Assembly: GCA_003008705.1 (NCBI GenBank)
Contig: PDUO01000069.1
Span: 62,001-126,000 of the forward strand
Length of the DNA stretch: 64,000 nucleotides
Direction of reading: 5' to 3'
From: Pezicula radicicola
Lineage: Eukaryota; Ascomycota; Leotiomycetes; Helotiales; Dermateaceae
A program made the translations under genes and the position numbers. The stretch's first letter is position 1. The number at the start of each line of letters is the position of its first letter. The notes below the pieces were generated by a model. That model ran no database searches and was not told the origin of the DNA. It saw nothing but the letters and a program-made list of their open reading frames with translations. Positions 1-13,226 of this stretch are shown piece after piece.

Positions 1-1
1 C

Positions 2-3000
2 GAAGGCCTTGAAACTACCTTTACAGTACGTTTGGAGGATTACAAAGATCCAAACCGCATTGCTGGGGACTTTTCTTACTACTATTCTGACACACGTCTC
101 GGATCCATGGTCCATGCCTGTGACGGCAAGATCATCATATATCTCGGTGAGGCGAGCGAACATGAGCTGCCCCCGTATAGACTCTCCCCACCAGACCTAC
201 AACCAGTCGATAGTGATGGAGGTTACGACGTGTTCGCCCAGAATGGGTTGATATACTCTGGTGCTTTCCGCCGGCTTCAGGACGTTCGGCGTAGACGTGA
301 CTATTCTGTTGCGATGGCTGAGTGGTCGGTAGACGAACTGACGGGAGACTATACTATCCATCCGGCAGTACTAGACGTCAGCTGGCAGAATTTATTCCAT
401 GCTCGTGCAGACCCCAGAGTGGGTAAGCTTCCAACTGCCATTCTGCCGGTGCACATCAAGCGAGTGACCGTGAATCCATATGTGCAACTGGCCGAGACGA
501 GCACACTCAGAGTAAGAACTGAATCGTTCATTACTGCCCACAACGGTATTGCCGTTGTTGGCGATGTGCATATCTACAACTCATCCTCTGGCGGCACGGC
601 GGTACAGATGGAGTCCGTGTCCCTTGTGCCCGTTGCGCCGCCGACGGAAGATCAAGATCGCCGAATATTTTTCGATACAGTATTCAAGATGGATCCTTCA
701 TTATGTCTGATGGAGCCGACGCACGACCCAAAGCGCGGTCAGAGAATTAAAGAATTGGCTGCGGATATTGAAAGAGTAGTCCTGTTTTATGTGCAGCGGG
801 TGCTGGAAGGGTTGCCTCCCAGTGAGAGATCGGGTTTGACGTGGTATCATCAGCGGCTGGTTGAGGCCTTTGAGAGCTCCTTACGGCTAATCCGAGAAGG
901 GCGTCACCCCGTGGCGGAGAAAGGTTGGCTTGCTGATAAACCTGACGTTCTAGACATGATTTTGTCCAAATGGCCAGGTACGGTTGATCTCGAACTCGTT
1001 CGTAACGTTGGAGAAAATCTACTCGACTTTCTGAAAAGGAGAACCTCGATGTTAGAAGTGATCATGAAGGATGGCCTAGCTGGTCGCCTATACAGCGAGG
1101 GCTGCGGTTTCACTGATGTCAATGAAGGTATGACTGGCATCCTTCAACAGATCTCCCACAAATCCCCGCAGGCGAGATATTTAGAGATTGGAGCGGGTAC
1201 TTGATCGACGGTATGTGTCCTTGTTTTGCTTCTTATATTCTGTCTCTCAGTATGTACTGATCAGCCCGACAGACAGACTACATCTTACGAACCATCGGGA
1301 ACGCTTTTTACACGTACACCTTTACGGACATCTCTCCGGCTTTCTTTGGTGATGCGGCCGAGAGATTTAGCGACTTTCACGGCAAGACCATCTTCAAGAC
1401 TCTCGATGTAGAGAAGGACGTTGGCCCTCAAGGATTCCAAAAGCATACTTATGACGTCGTCGTTGCTTCTAATGTACTTCACGCCACAGCGAGTATAACA
1501 GAGACTTTAAAGCATGCACGTTCGTTATTAAAGCCAGGCGGCTTCTTACTCCTCATTGAGATCACAGGCACTGAGATCATGCGAACTACATTCTGTGTTG
1601 GAGGCCTGCCCGGATGGTGGTTAGGGGCAAAGGAGGGACGAGGGTTGCATCCTGGCTTGACCACCGAGGAATGGCACAGCACACTTCAGGATACAGGCTT
1701 CTCGGGGGTTGACCTGGTCTTTCACGATATACCCGATCCCAGACAGCACTGCCTGTCTTTCATGGCTAGCCAAGCGGTCAATGATACCGTTCAGCAACTA
1801 CGCGAGCCTCTGGAATATCTTGCCGACGTTCCTGAAGTAAAATCTCTCCTTGTGGTTGGTGGAAAGACACTGGCTGTATCCAAGGCAGTGACTTCTATCC
1901 AACGGCTGGTGGGCCCGGCATGGAGCAATTGTATTACCGTCGCAAGCGATATCGAAGCGATTGATTTCTCCCGTGCTGGGACTCGAACGGACGTCTTGTG
2001 CCTCCAGGAGCTGGACAATGCTTTGTTTTCAGAACCAATAACTCCCAGAAGACTGAAGGCCCTGCAAACAATGTTCGTTGCAGCCCGCAACGTGCTATGG
2101 TTGACCACTAAAAGGAGAACTGATAACCCCCAGTCTAATATGATGGTGGGCATGGCAAGAGCCATATGCAAGGAGCTGCCACATCTCAATATACAGTTCC
2201 TAGATCTGGATTCAGTCACCAGTCCATCATTAGCGGCTCGGACTATACTCGAGACGTTCATACGACTGAAGATTCTCTCGGTTCATGAACATGATGATAA
2301 CCCACTCCTGTGGCCACAAGAGCCAGAGCTCGTCGTGGAGGGATCTGACACACTCATCCCACGCGTGCGGCCCGACCAGCAACTCAATGATCGGTACAAT
2401 GCTAGATTCCGAACTATGAGCAAGTCAGTGAGTAGCTTAGACACTTCCATTGGCCTCATTCGTCAGCGAGATAAGCTGGCTTTGATCGAATCGGCGCTGG
2501 AATCACACACGGACGGCACAGAGCGTGCTTGTGTCAAAGTCCAATATTCCCTCTTTATTCCCGGTGAGAAAGGAAAGGGAATTTACCTAAGTGTTGGCCG
2601 GCTGATTAACTCTGATATGCCTGTCGTGGCTGTTTCGGAGGGGAACACATCCATCATCAATGTGCTCCGAGAGGATGTCGCTTTTATCAACGAGAAGGAT
2701 TGCAACGGGGCTATCCTTGAGGGAATAGCCGACCAGGTCACGGTGATCGGACTTCTCAGCTCCATTCATAAGGGGGGATCAGCTCTTTTATATAACCCAA
2801 GAGCAAGCTTAGCTGCATGTTTCGCTGTCGAGTCGCGCCGGCGTGGACTGGAGCCGCTGTGTGCGTCCTCTTGCACTTCAGTCCCTCAAGGCTGGATAAG
2901 CATCCACCCACAAAGTTCCGTCCATGCTGTCCAGCGTCTACTACCCCAGAATGTTACCGTTTATCTTGATTGTTCGGCCTCTTCGGACTCGAGACCAACA

Positions 3001-6000
3001 TCCGTTCAATCCGCGCTACCATTGGGCTGCAGGATGCACCGATGGGACAGCCACTTGTTCCAACGCGGTCTGACCTCCACTCCTAGTATCCAGATGTCTC
3101 TCAAAGCCGCATATGCAGGTTTACCGGACCATCTGGTCAACCCCGTTGGCGGTGACGCATTGCATTGTGAGATTGATGTGCTGAATATTGAAGAAATTGC
3201 CAGTACCGATGCATCGATCCTAGACCGCACCCACATCATCTGCTGGGAGACAACCCGCCCACTGAGCTTACTCGTTCAACCTCCGGACATGTCGGTCCTG
3301 TTCGACAGCGCGAAAACATATCTTATGATTGGCATGGCAAGTGGCCTTGGCCTTTCCATCTGCGAATGGGCTCTGCAGCATGGAGCCAAGCAGCTGGTGA
3401 TTACTAGCCGGAAGCCGAGTATACATCCACAATGGCTGGCATATGCTCGAAAACAGGGAGCGGAGATCCATGTGCGGCCTATGGATGCCACCGACCGAGC
3501 ATCGTTGGAGTCTACTATCTCTGTTATTTGAGAGACTTTACCCCCCGTCGGCGGTGTCTGCAACGCGGCCATGGTGTTGTCGGATAAACTGTTTGTGGAT
3601 ATGGATGTGGATGCTATAAGTGAGACGTTAAAGCCCAAGGTTGACGTCTCCAAGCACCTGAATGATATATTGGCAGATACTCCTTTGGACTTCTTCATTA
3701 TGTTATCTTCTGCCCTTTCGATCACTGGCAGTCATGGACAGGCAAACTATCATGCTGCCAACATGTTCATGGCCGCACTGGCGGCTCAGCGCCGACAAAG
3801 CGGACGGGCAGCATCGGTGATCCATATCGGATATGTAGCCGATGTTGGGTACTTCACCCGCGCCGATAGTAGTTCTAGGGAATATGTCGCAAGGATGCAT
3901 TTCGGGCCTATCTCAGAGACAGATGTCCACCACGCCTTCACAGAGGCTATTCTGGCGGGGAAACCCAATAGTGAACGCTCCTGCGAGGTCGGGGTGGGAA
4001 TTGAGCCCCTTGATAAACCCTTGATTGAGGACCATGAAACCGCATGGTCATCAGATCCTCGCTTCTCGCACTTCCTCCCGACGGTCCATGTCCATGAAAA
4101 GAACGAGGGCCTCCAATCTGGCCGTGATGATATTAAGGAGCAGATTCAGGACGTCGAGACGGAAGCTGAAGTGGTCACGGTCGTGCAGGAAGCCCTATGT
4201 GCCAAGCTCGAGACAATGTTGCAGTTGTCTACCGGCAGCGTCGATGCCGATGCACTACTCACTGAGCTGGGCATTGATTCTCTTGTGGCCGTGGAGATCC
4301 GGGCGTGGTTCTTGAAGAAGATAGGTATCGACGTCCCGGTCGTGAAGATCCTGGGGAGAAGCTCTGTAGCCCAGATCTGCACCGACGCATCTAAGAAGAT
4401 AATGGCAACAAGGGTGGGAAGAAGCCCCAAGAATGTTGACTCTGAGCCGGAAACATCCAATGACTCTCACGATATCTCAGAAACTAGTGCTTCAGAGGTG
4501 CCCCAGTCGGGAAATGCGAGTCCGTCTAGCACAGAGAATGAACCGTCGATTTCCAGCCACGAAGATGTCGATATCACGCATAAAACAGAAGAAAAACATC
4601 GGACGGTCGATTTTGAAGTTACTACAGAATCCACTCCGGATTTTGGTCAGGATATCATTCACACGGAACGAATGTCAGCGGCCCAGTCGCGAATCTACGT
4701 GCTTTCCAGTCTTATGAACGATCCGACTGCCTATAGTTTAATGATTCGATACGATATCGAGGACGAGCTTGATATCGAGCGACTACGAAATGCTTTGACA
4801 ACCACGATGCAGCATCACGAGTGCCTTCGGACCTGCTTTTTCGCTCGCCGCGAAGACAATCAACCTATGCAGGGTGTTCTATCGTTCCCAGTCCGTCGTT
4901 TTAAGCATGTCCCGAATGCCACAGAAGAGGACATCGCTGAGGAGCTGGAGGCTGCCAGGACCAAAATATGGGATATTGAGCACGGGGAGACACTGGGTCT
5001 GACTGTCTTATCCCGAGATTCTCAGACACAAACCTTGGTCTTGGGCTATCACCATATCATACTGGACGCGTCCGGTATGCGACGTTTTATCCGAGATTTG
5101 AACTCTGCCTACAATATGCAACCACTCAAGCTGAACTACGGGACTTGTGTTGAGTTCGCTCGCAAAGAGCAGGAAAGCCAACAGTCAGGCGCGTTGGAGA
5201 GTCACATGCAGTACTGGCGGCAAGAATACTCTTCTCTCCCCGAGGTGCTTCCGTTGCTCCCGATGGCGAAGACCACAGTCCGTCCAGAGACGCAGCAAGT
5301 AGCCAGTGTCCACGCGTTGCGCGTGATAGAGGAGGATACAGTTGTAGCAGTCAAACAAGCATGCCAGGCACTCGGCATTACAGCTTTTCAATTCTACCTA
5401 GGGGTTGTTCAAATCCTGCTAACGCAATCTCTCGGCATAGATGATCTATGTATCGGCGTGGCTGACGCCAACCGTCCGGATGCCGAATTCATGGACACTG
5501 TTGGTTTTTTTCTGAATCTATTGCCTGTTCGCTTTCACGTTCCCACTGGCATCACGTTCGCGCAGGTCGCTCAAAACACAGCTCGACAAGTGGGCTACGC
5601 TTTGGAGAAATCTGTTCCATTCGACATATTACTAGACCAGTTGAATATTGCTCGCTCGTCATCCCACACACCGCTGTTCCAGGTCCTAGTGAACTACAGA
5701 TTAGCAATGACGAAGAGGATACCCTTCGGCAGTAGCTCTCTCACTATAACCGACGCGGAAGAGGGCCGAAATCCCTATGATATTACTTTTAGCTTCCTGG
5801 AGACCCAGTCTGAAGGGCTTGGGGTTACAATGGACTGCTTAGAGTCACTCTATGACGCTGATGGTACTGAGAGGCTCCTTGACATGTATATGTATCTCCT
5901 GAAAGGGTTGACCCACAATGTCAATATCAAGGTCGATGAGTCCCAGATCTACAACCCAGGAGCCGTTTCCACGGCTCTAAAACTTGGCCAAGGCAAGCGA

Positions 6001-8877
6001 GGAGAGGTTAACTGGCCTGCAACAGTTTCAGAAAAGTTTCAAGAAATTCAGCGTGCTTACCCGGAGAGAGTTGCTGTCCGAGATAGATCCTTCGATTTAA
6101 CATACCAGCAGTTAGCAGCGCGTGTGAACTCCATTGCAGCAGCAATCCATGCTGCAGGTCATGGTACCGGTTCTCGCATCGCGGTTTTATGTGAACCGTC
6201 AAACGACTTCGTAGCCTCACTGCAGGCTATCCTTCACATTGGTGCCATCTACATTCCATTAGATGTCAGTCTTCCTTCATCTCGCCACGCAGAGATTATG
6301 TCCAGCTGCCATCCGGGCTTGATTCTTTGTCATAAAAGTACAAGCGAATTAGCCGAGCAGCTTGTGCGCGAGAATCCAGGAAGCCTACCTATCTTGGGAC
6401 TGGATGAGATTGATAACGTCCATGAACCAATTCCCTGCACAGCGCAACCAAACTCTCCAGCGTTTATTTTGTATACCAGTGGAACAACCGGCAAGCCGAA
6501 GGGAGTGGTCTTATGCCAGGGTGGCGTCGTCAACTGGCTTGTGCATACGATCGAAGCATACAATCTCGACACGGCCCCCGCATCCATTCTTCAACAGAGC
6601 TCTCTTAGCTTTGATATGTCTCTAATCCAGATCTTCTGTGCCCTATGCTCCGGCGGCACTGTAGTTACCGCGCCACAAGAATCACGGCGAGATCCTTCCC
6701 AGATCGCACGACTGATTCATCAGCACGATGTTACATGGACGTTTGCTGTACCCTCCGAGTATCTCCTATGGCTTTACTACGGTAGAGAGTCTCTGAGGCA
6801 GTCTAGGGGATGGCGCTGGGCCTTGGTAGGCGGAGAAACATTTCCTCTCCAACTCAAGCGCGAGCTCCGACGACTAGAACTCCCTAATCTTTTGTTGCGC
6901 GAATATTACGGCCCTACCGAGATTACTTTCACGGCGACTTCCAACCCTATGTCTCTCGATGTCGAGGACGATACCGACTCTGGAAGCCCGATCGGAAAGG
7001 CTCACCCTAACTATTCGATTTGCATCCTAGACGCAAACTGCCGTCCTCTCCCCATCGGATTCCGAGGAGAGATTTGCATCGGGGGTGCCGGCGTCGCCTT
7101 GGGCTATTGTGACATGCCTGTTGAGACCGATCGTAAATTTATTCCAGATCCGACGACAGGCTCCGGTGACGGACTGGCAACAGCAAGCCGATGGTATCGA
7201 ACAGGTGACCAGGGTCGGTTAGCGCCTGATGGAACCCTCATATTTCTTGGGCGACTCGGAGGGGACACGCAGGTAAAACTACGAGGCCTTCGCATTGAAT
7301 TGGCGGAGGTGGAGGGCGCTCTTTTGAAATCAGGAGAGTCTTTGCTATCCACAGCAGTGGTGACTGTCCGTGATGGGGATCTCATTGCCCACGTTATCCT
7401 GGATCCAGGAAAGCATATCGACCGTGACAATGTGAAACGAAAACTACTGGCGGGCCTCCGTCTTCCACAGTATATGCATCCAGCGCGGGTAATAATTGTG
7501 GATGACCTCCCCAGAGCGAGCACTGGAAAGATTGATCGCCAGGCTGTTATGAAACTACCACTCTCTGGCAGTGATGATAGTGCCGGTGAATCTGCTTCTG
7601 AGCTGAGCCTTCGCGAAGTGGAACTGAAACTGCTCTGGAGCCATGTGTTACCGGATCCATATCAAGTCCTGACTGCTGAATCCGACTTTTTCCTTGAAGG
7701 AGGCAACTCATTCCGTTTAACGAAGTTGCAGAATGAGATCAAAGAGACCTTGGGAGTCGTCGTGTCCACTCGCGAACTCTACTCCGCCGCGACTCTTCGA
7801 CAGATGGCGGCTCGAATCGAATCCCAATCCGCCAACGACGAGGACATAAACTGGGACGTAGAAACAGCGATTCCGGACAATCTTATTGCTGCTTCAAGGG
7901 AAATATCCAGACGCACAAGGACTCCGGCAAATAGGGACTTAAAAGTGTTGCTGACTGGTGCCGCGGGCGTCCTGGGCAATTCTATTCTCCATGCTCTTCT
8001 TCAAGATCCTGCTGTCGACAAAATTCATTGCATCGCAGTCTCCCCCGACGAAGAGGATAGGATACCGGTCTCTGAAAAAGTTATAAGCTACACGGGTAGT
8101 CTTTCTTCACATGGGCTGGGCCTCAGCCCATCTGAGTGCGCGACGCTGCAATCGGATATTGACGTCGTCATTCACGCCGGAGCCAACGGACATTGTCTGA
8201 ATAGCTATACATCTATACGACGGCCAAATGTGGAATCCACGCATTTCCTGGCTTCCCTTTGCATACGGCGTTCTATTCCCCTGCTTTACGTTTCTTCGCA
8301 GCGTGTCCCTTCTCTATCCGGTCTGAAAGTCCTCCCACCAGTCCCCGTGCTTGCGGAGCCGGCCAAAACCGGAGACACAGGCTATATGGCGTCTAGATGG
8401 GTCAGCGAAAGATTCCTGCACAAGTTCTCTGAATATAACAACTTTATGGTTGAAATTCACCGCCCCTGCCTGTTCTTCGGGGATCGCGCGCCGCCCTCGG
8501 ACGCCTTGAACGGCGTACTACGCTACACACGCCTTATGAGGTGTATACCGCGCTTTGAACGTGTCGAAGGATATATTGACTTTAAAAACGTCGACGACAT
8601 TGCTCGCGACATCGTCTCGTCAGCTATCTCCCTGGCAGGGGAGACGAACACGGGCATCCGCTACCGCCATCACTCAAGTGGCCGCAAGGTGCCGTTCCCC
8701 AAATGGGCCGAATATATGGAAGAATTGTATGGAGAGACATTTGAAGTACTTGAGCTGGCCGACTGGATTGCCCGAGCGCGGAAATCAGGGATCCACCCGT
8801 TAATAGCAACGTATTTGGAGGGCGTGATGGAAAAGGAGGAACTCGGTCTATTTCCATATCTAGGAGAGTCTTTGTGA
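2..8877 (+). pseudogene. Iterative PKS-NRPS hybrid megasynthase, 5' end outside window, two in-frame stops
   Basis: The reading frame is open from the left edge, so KS, AT and the start of DH lie outside. Visible order: DH (HPAVLD near 360), C-methyltransferase, an inactive ER/KR-like linker, KR (nucleotide-binding IGMASGLG near 3330; active-site YHAAN near 3748), ACP (LGIDSL near 4270), condensation (HHIILDA near 5050), adenylation (YTSGTTGKPKG near 6470; YYGPTE near 6905; terminal GKIDR near 7525), carrier protein (GGNSF near 7700) and a terminal reductase/Dieckmann-type domain (LLTGAAGVLG near 7947). A 62-nt intron at 1211-1272 joins two exons in phase 0. Two stops break the frame: TGA at 1202-1204 inside the SAM-binding motif of the methyltransferase, and TGA at 3529-3531 inside KR. 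The same frame resumes after each. This family makes acyl tetramic acids, pyrrolidinones or related polyketide-amino-acid products; which one cannot be read here. The 1768 codons after the second stop are undamaged, so either the loss is recent or the stops are assembly errors. Confidence 0.9.
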
Positions 8878-10294
8878 CGATCAGGTTGGCTAGGGTTTAT
8901 GATGTTGGATATTATGTTTTATTTTTTTGTAACCAGCCCTTCCTTACGTCCGATTTGATAGCTTTACAGACTGGACTTGATTTATGTTTATCTATTCGAT
9001 TGCCTAGCTGAAAGGTTTGGGAATACACTGACAAGATGTGTCTGACATCACCTTTCCCATCGAGCACATTTCTCGACATGGGATTCGTCGTCGGCTTAAG
9101 TCCCTATGGCAGCAACTCGATTCAGGCCCAAGACGAAACGGTGCAGGGCTAATGATAATGTGAGTTTGTGATGGTTGGCTCTAAATGAAAGTCGACCTTG
9201 TGATAACGAATTGAGTATTCATGACATCAAGGAAGATACAGTACCTTACTATCAAGTAAATAGATGTTAGAAAGCTACTGACCTACTCCTACCTGTGACT
9301 CCGCACCAAATATTGAAGAGTATATTTTAGGCCCATGCAGCATTTCCCATTGCTATGTTTCCTCTCGGGCCATATAGACAGTGTCATAGGGAGCCCAGAC
9401 CTCCCACCATCGCTACCATGATATGCCTCGCCCCATGGCTATTAACTACTTCGCGATACCTTGCCAGATCTCTCCTCCCCACAAAGCCGACTCCTAGCCA
9501 GGCAGCATAAGAATAGCGTTTCCCTCTCACTAACCAAAGTGTACGCTCATTTCCCTCAATATACTTGAATCCCTAGCTCTACCGTTGGCACCGCCTATGC
9601 CCCAGTTCCAGGACTCCTCCAGCTTCTGCCTTGTATGATGTGCGATCGCGTTTCGTAGAAAAGAAGTAGAACACTCCTCTGGATTCGTCCTCGAGCATGC
9701 CTCTGCAAAGATCTTCTCTTGGTATATGCCACCTATCCAACCCATTCTCTCTGACTGTGTGTTCTCGCCCTCAATCCATCCTCCAGGCCCCCGAACCCGC
9801 GCAGCGCTCAAAGTAGCCCCTTCTTCCTTCATTAACGACCGCTTTGTTCTTCTCCCATATCTAGTCCCTGCGAGAGCGTTCGACCTTCCTCAAGCCTCTC
9901 TGCGGAGGCTCTCCGGACCCCGGTCGCAAGGTGAAAGCTCTGCAACAACACCCCAGAGGTGCCCTATTCATCCAGTGCGGTTGCGTTCCTCAACACCACC
10001 CCTCCAGCGATTTGCATATATCTCCATTCAGCTCCATTCAGCTCTGGGATCTTATTGCAATGAAGCTCAATCCCAGGTTCGTAGCTGGCAACAGTCTGAC
10101 AGGTAGGAGTTCGACTTTGCCAGCCAAGCAAGCGAGATGAAGCGGCCCGACTGATCCCGTTACCTAGTGCCTCACCAACGAAAAGAGTACTAAAATAACC
10201 GTGCCCGAAGGCTTCATTCTTCCTTCTTCCCTTTACTTCTTAAATTTCAAACAAACAACTACTTTCTCACTAAACTTCTCGACCAGAGTACAAA
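8878..10294. other. Intergenic, no gene recognised
   Basis: This is the 3' flank of the PKS-NRPS and the upstream region of the thioredoxin-like gene. Open frames on both strands near 9530-10140 show no domain, consistent splice sites or coding-like composition. The stretch at 9400-10000 is pyrimidine-rich on the plus strand and may be promoter or leader for the next gene. Confidence 0.5.
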
Positions 10295-11165
10295 ATGGAT
10301 ACTATTTATTACTTTATTTTAGTATTCCTCGCTATTTTTCTTCTCAAGCAAGTACGTCATGTCTAAACTACTTAACTTTTTTTGTCGTTACAAGTCTACT
10401 TGTGTGTTGCTGTTGTTTAGATATATTTTACGTTTATTTGCCTCAAGTGTTTATCCGATGAAGTGGCGAGCAAATTCTATTCGCATGGCAACAATGGGTC
10501 GTACGTTGAAAATTAGTGATCAGCTCGCTAAATATTTAGGCTGGGTAGTGCTGAAGTTTTAATGTTCCTGTCTATGCGAACGAGGCTTTGCCCGCCACAC
10601 CTTTCTATTAAGCGGCGCATAGAACTCTCGTTTATTTTAAAAGCAAAATATACTTATTACCTACTGACATCTACTGACTTCGAAGGCATTATTTGCGGAC
10701 CGCTCACCCATTCCCGAAACCTCCGACAACGTTTACAAAATAACGAAGGCCGCCGAATTCGATGCCCTTTTGTCCTCTACCACTCATGTGGTAGTAGACT
10801 TCTATGCAGACTGGTGTCCACCCTGTCGCGCTATCGCGCCAATTTTCTCAAAGTTGGCTGACCAACACTCTTCGAACGGTCATCTTGCTTTTGCCAAGGT
10901 TAACGTCGATCATGTTAAGAACGTCGCGGAGCGGTTTGGCGTCTCTGCTATGCCGACCTTTGTGTTCCTTCAGAATGGTGTGCCCAAGGGACTGGCAGTT
11001 GAAGGCATTAAAGGTCGTCAATCTGTTGGCCTCACTGCTGATGGACTGGTTGACAGGGTTCGCGGTGCGGACCGGGTAGCCCTTGAAGCTATAGTTCAAA
11101 CCTTGGCTAGTAAAGAAAAGGGTGCTGCGGGACGAGAACTAAGTGGTGGAGTGGAGAAGGAGTGA
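10295..11165 (+). CDS. Thioredoxin-domain protein with probable N-terminal membrane anchor
   Basis: The last exon (from 10686) encodes a thioredoxin fold: the active-site motif WCPPC in a DFYADWCPPC context, a cis-proline segment AMPTFVF, and a charged C-terminal tail. There is no in-frame ATG in this exon, so an upstream exon is needed. The ATG at 10295 starts 19 codons that form a hydrophobic helix (signal anchor), and a donor GTACGT at 10352 joins in phase 0 to the acceptor ending at 10685, giving about 178 residues. That intron is 334 nt, long for this locus. A more usual 69-nt intron (acceptor at 10420) exists but leads to a stop after 31 codons. The redox domain is certain and the N-terminus is not. 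The role is inferred to be disulfide reduction at a membrane; a link to the neighbouring PKS-NRPS is unproven. CPPC instead of CGPC suggests an altered redox potential. Confidence 0.75.
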
Positions 11166-12049
11166 TCAATCACAAACTGAGAGTAGGATAAAGGGAAGGT
11201 GATGAGGCTGTCTATCTGTTTATGGAGTATATTGAGGATATGCATGGATGAGGTAGTGGAGGAGAAACGGAAGTAAGGGTTTGTTTACAGACGATGAATA
11301 ATCTAAAGTCTGAGTTCTAGGCAGTCCTTCGAGGATTCCATGTTGCCTGTTTTAATGACTCTCCCTAGAACACTATACCCCTGCCCCTACTTAGAGGAAG
11401 GAGTTTCTCAGTAGGGGCTCTAAGTATTGGTCTTCGCAAATTCTTGACCCGCTCTCAAGATATGAAATATATAAAAATTGTCCTAGTTCATTTTACTGTA
11501 GACAAACTCAATTTACTTACAAGTCCTAGTGCCAATAAACCTAGACTTGTGATGCCCAAGCCAAGTATACCTATCTCTCCCTTTTTTTTATAGCATTGCC
11601 TGGGCCGAAATTCGACTTGTCGCAGCCGCAGTTTTTGCCACATACGATATCACACTACCTCCAACGTGGTTTGACGAAAAGGAGGAGATCTTGCCAGACA
11701 AACGGCGACGGCATCTCTTTCCCTACTATCAGTGGGAACCTATTATATTCACCAAATTGTCCTAGACCATTTTCATCGCGTAGTCTAAATTCCAGAGGCG
11801 ATGTTCAATGGACATGTGGAGACATAGTCGACCTCTAAATTCGGCCTTGACTAGGAACTTGACAAGCTAATAAGCTGATACGGAAATAGCTTTGCGAGCG
11901 GCTTGAGAAGACAGAATCGCCTAGTCGATTTCGCCGTGGGCCAAAGTTTCAAGGTTGAAAATATACGTAGTCTCACATCAGCAATTTTTATATCACTCCT
12001 CTCCATGAATATATAACGCGGAAATAGTGTGTTTAAGCAAGTGTATATA
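11166..12049. other. Intergenic, no gene recognised
   Basis: This is the 3' flank of the thioredoxin-like gene followed by AT-rich sequence with a short T-run near 11582. No open frame here has recognisable domains. It may hold the eroded 3' end of the MATE remnant that follows on the minus strand. Confidence 0.4.
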
Positions 12050-12556
12050 TTAGTCCCTAGACGCTGTCCGCGACGTAGAATTGTAGAACTGATATGGACA
12101 AGAATGGAATCAGCATGAAACCAACGACAGCTCCAGTGAAGACACTGAACATGGCGGCCGAATGCGCCGAAATTGCAACTGATCTGGGATTTCACAGGCC
12201 GAGGAGGTTGCCCACCCGGGCACTCGCGGCGACCCCAATGCCAACAGGCAACGTAGCAAAAGCCAGGACTGCAAGGTAGGCAAAGGCACCCATCCTTTGC
12301 AAACAACGCGAATCCCATCCTCCCCAGCACTCGGAACCCTCGACAAACTTGATGTAAACCACTAAACCGAGGAACGACCGCCAGATGCCAATGCCGGGAG
12401 CGATCAGAGCAGTAAACACACCATAGCCTGCGGTATTGACAAGTAGATAGTTGCGCAGTGCGTAAAGAGCAGAACATATGTTCCTGGTCGAAGACCCCTT
12501 GTGCTTGTAAATATTTCTTAATGGTTTCAAAATAGATGTAACCCAGTGGCGCCATT
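12050..12556 (-). pseudogene. MATE-family multidrug/toxin extrusion transporter remnant
   Basis: Several minus-strand frames carry MATE-like segments in the right order. An early KKYLQAQGVF segment (near 12510) matches the conserved transmembrane stretch after the first half. It is followed by a CWGGW loop with hydrophobic helices (near 12310) and a LPVGIGVAASARVGNLLG segment (near 12200), the conserved second-half motif. A further hydrophobic stretch with a MATE-like pattern lies in a third frame near 12090-12150. The frame changes between these pieces, and the distance between the CWGGW and VGNLLG segments is much shorter than in intact MATE proteins, so sequence has been deleted. Intact members have about 12 helices and 450-650 residues; here only about 150 remain. 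MATE proteins are H+- or Na+-coupled drug efflux pumps, so this may once have served the adjacent biosynthetic locus. Confidence 0.65.
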
Positions 12557-13226
12557 CACTTCTTTGTTGTTGATGATGATGATTTTAAATTACGCCCGTA
12601 GAGCACTAACCCTATAAGGCACTAGTCTGGTCTACAAATACAAAAATAAATCCTCTTCCAGCCCTTATTCCATTTTTATATATTGATACTTTTCGGTTTT
12701 AACGCATATAGTATTATAGGTTAGAAGATTTACAGGGTAAGAAGATTAGGTCCTTCAAGTAGTCTATATCCTATCATCGGCTAGTGAATCGCGGTTTCCT
12801 AATTACGAATGTACGTAGGGTAACAGGTAGGGGTTTAGGAAGAGGTTTAGGTAAGCTAATACTTTGGCTAAGTTAATATCTAGGGCCTATGAGTCTTTAG
12901 CATCTAGTCCTCTTCCTCCCAGAAACTTAGACAGGTTGCCTCGGCTTATACTGTCCATACAACGCATCATTCTTGGTCGATATAGGACCCATCTTATACA
13001 CCTAAATATAATATACTTTATTTCATGATGCAGCGGCGGTACAATTTCCTGTTTTGGAACAGCGCATCACGCCGAGGGGCATGGGCCACAAATGATTAGT
13101 CACCCACGGAGCCCGAGCCAGATGGCCGGTATCCTCCCCCCACGCACACGACGACGCTCTCTGATGCCACCACTGACTGTTAAGTTAAGGGGCCTCTCTA
13201 ACACTCCAAGACTTACTTGCACCAGA
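12557..13226. other. Intergenic, AT-rich, no gene recognised
   Basis: The first 400 bases are rich in TA-containing words and short AGG/TAG repeats, as in eroded DNA. The part next to 13227 is the presumed promoter of the Zn2Cys6 gene. No supported gene was seen. Confidence 0.4.

Noticed and set aside
9530..10140. Overlapping open frames on both strands after the PKS-NRPS
   Set aside because: No domain, start context or splice support. The lengths are what a pyrimidine-rich stretch gives by chance.
10359..10562. 67-codon frame inside the thioredoxin intron
   Set aside because: It overlaps the intron and has no homology that I recognise. It is treated as intronic, with the alternative splice noted as a finding.
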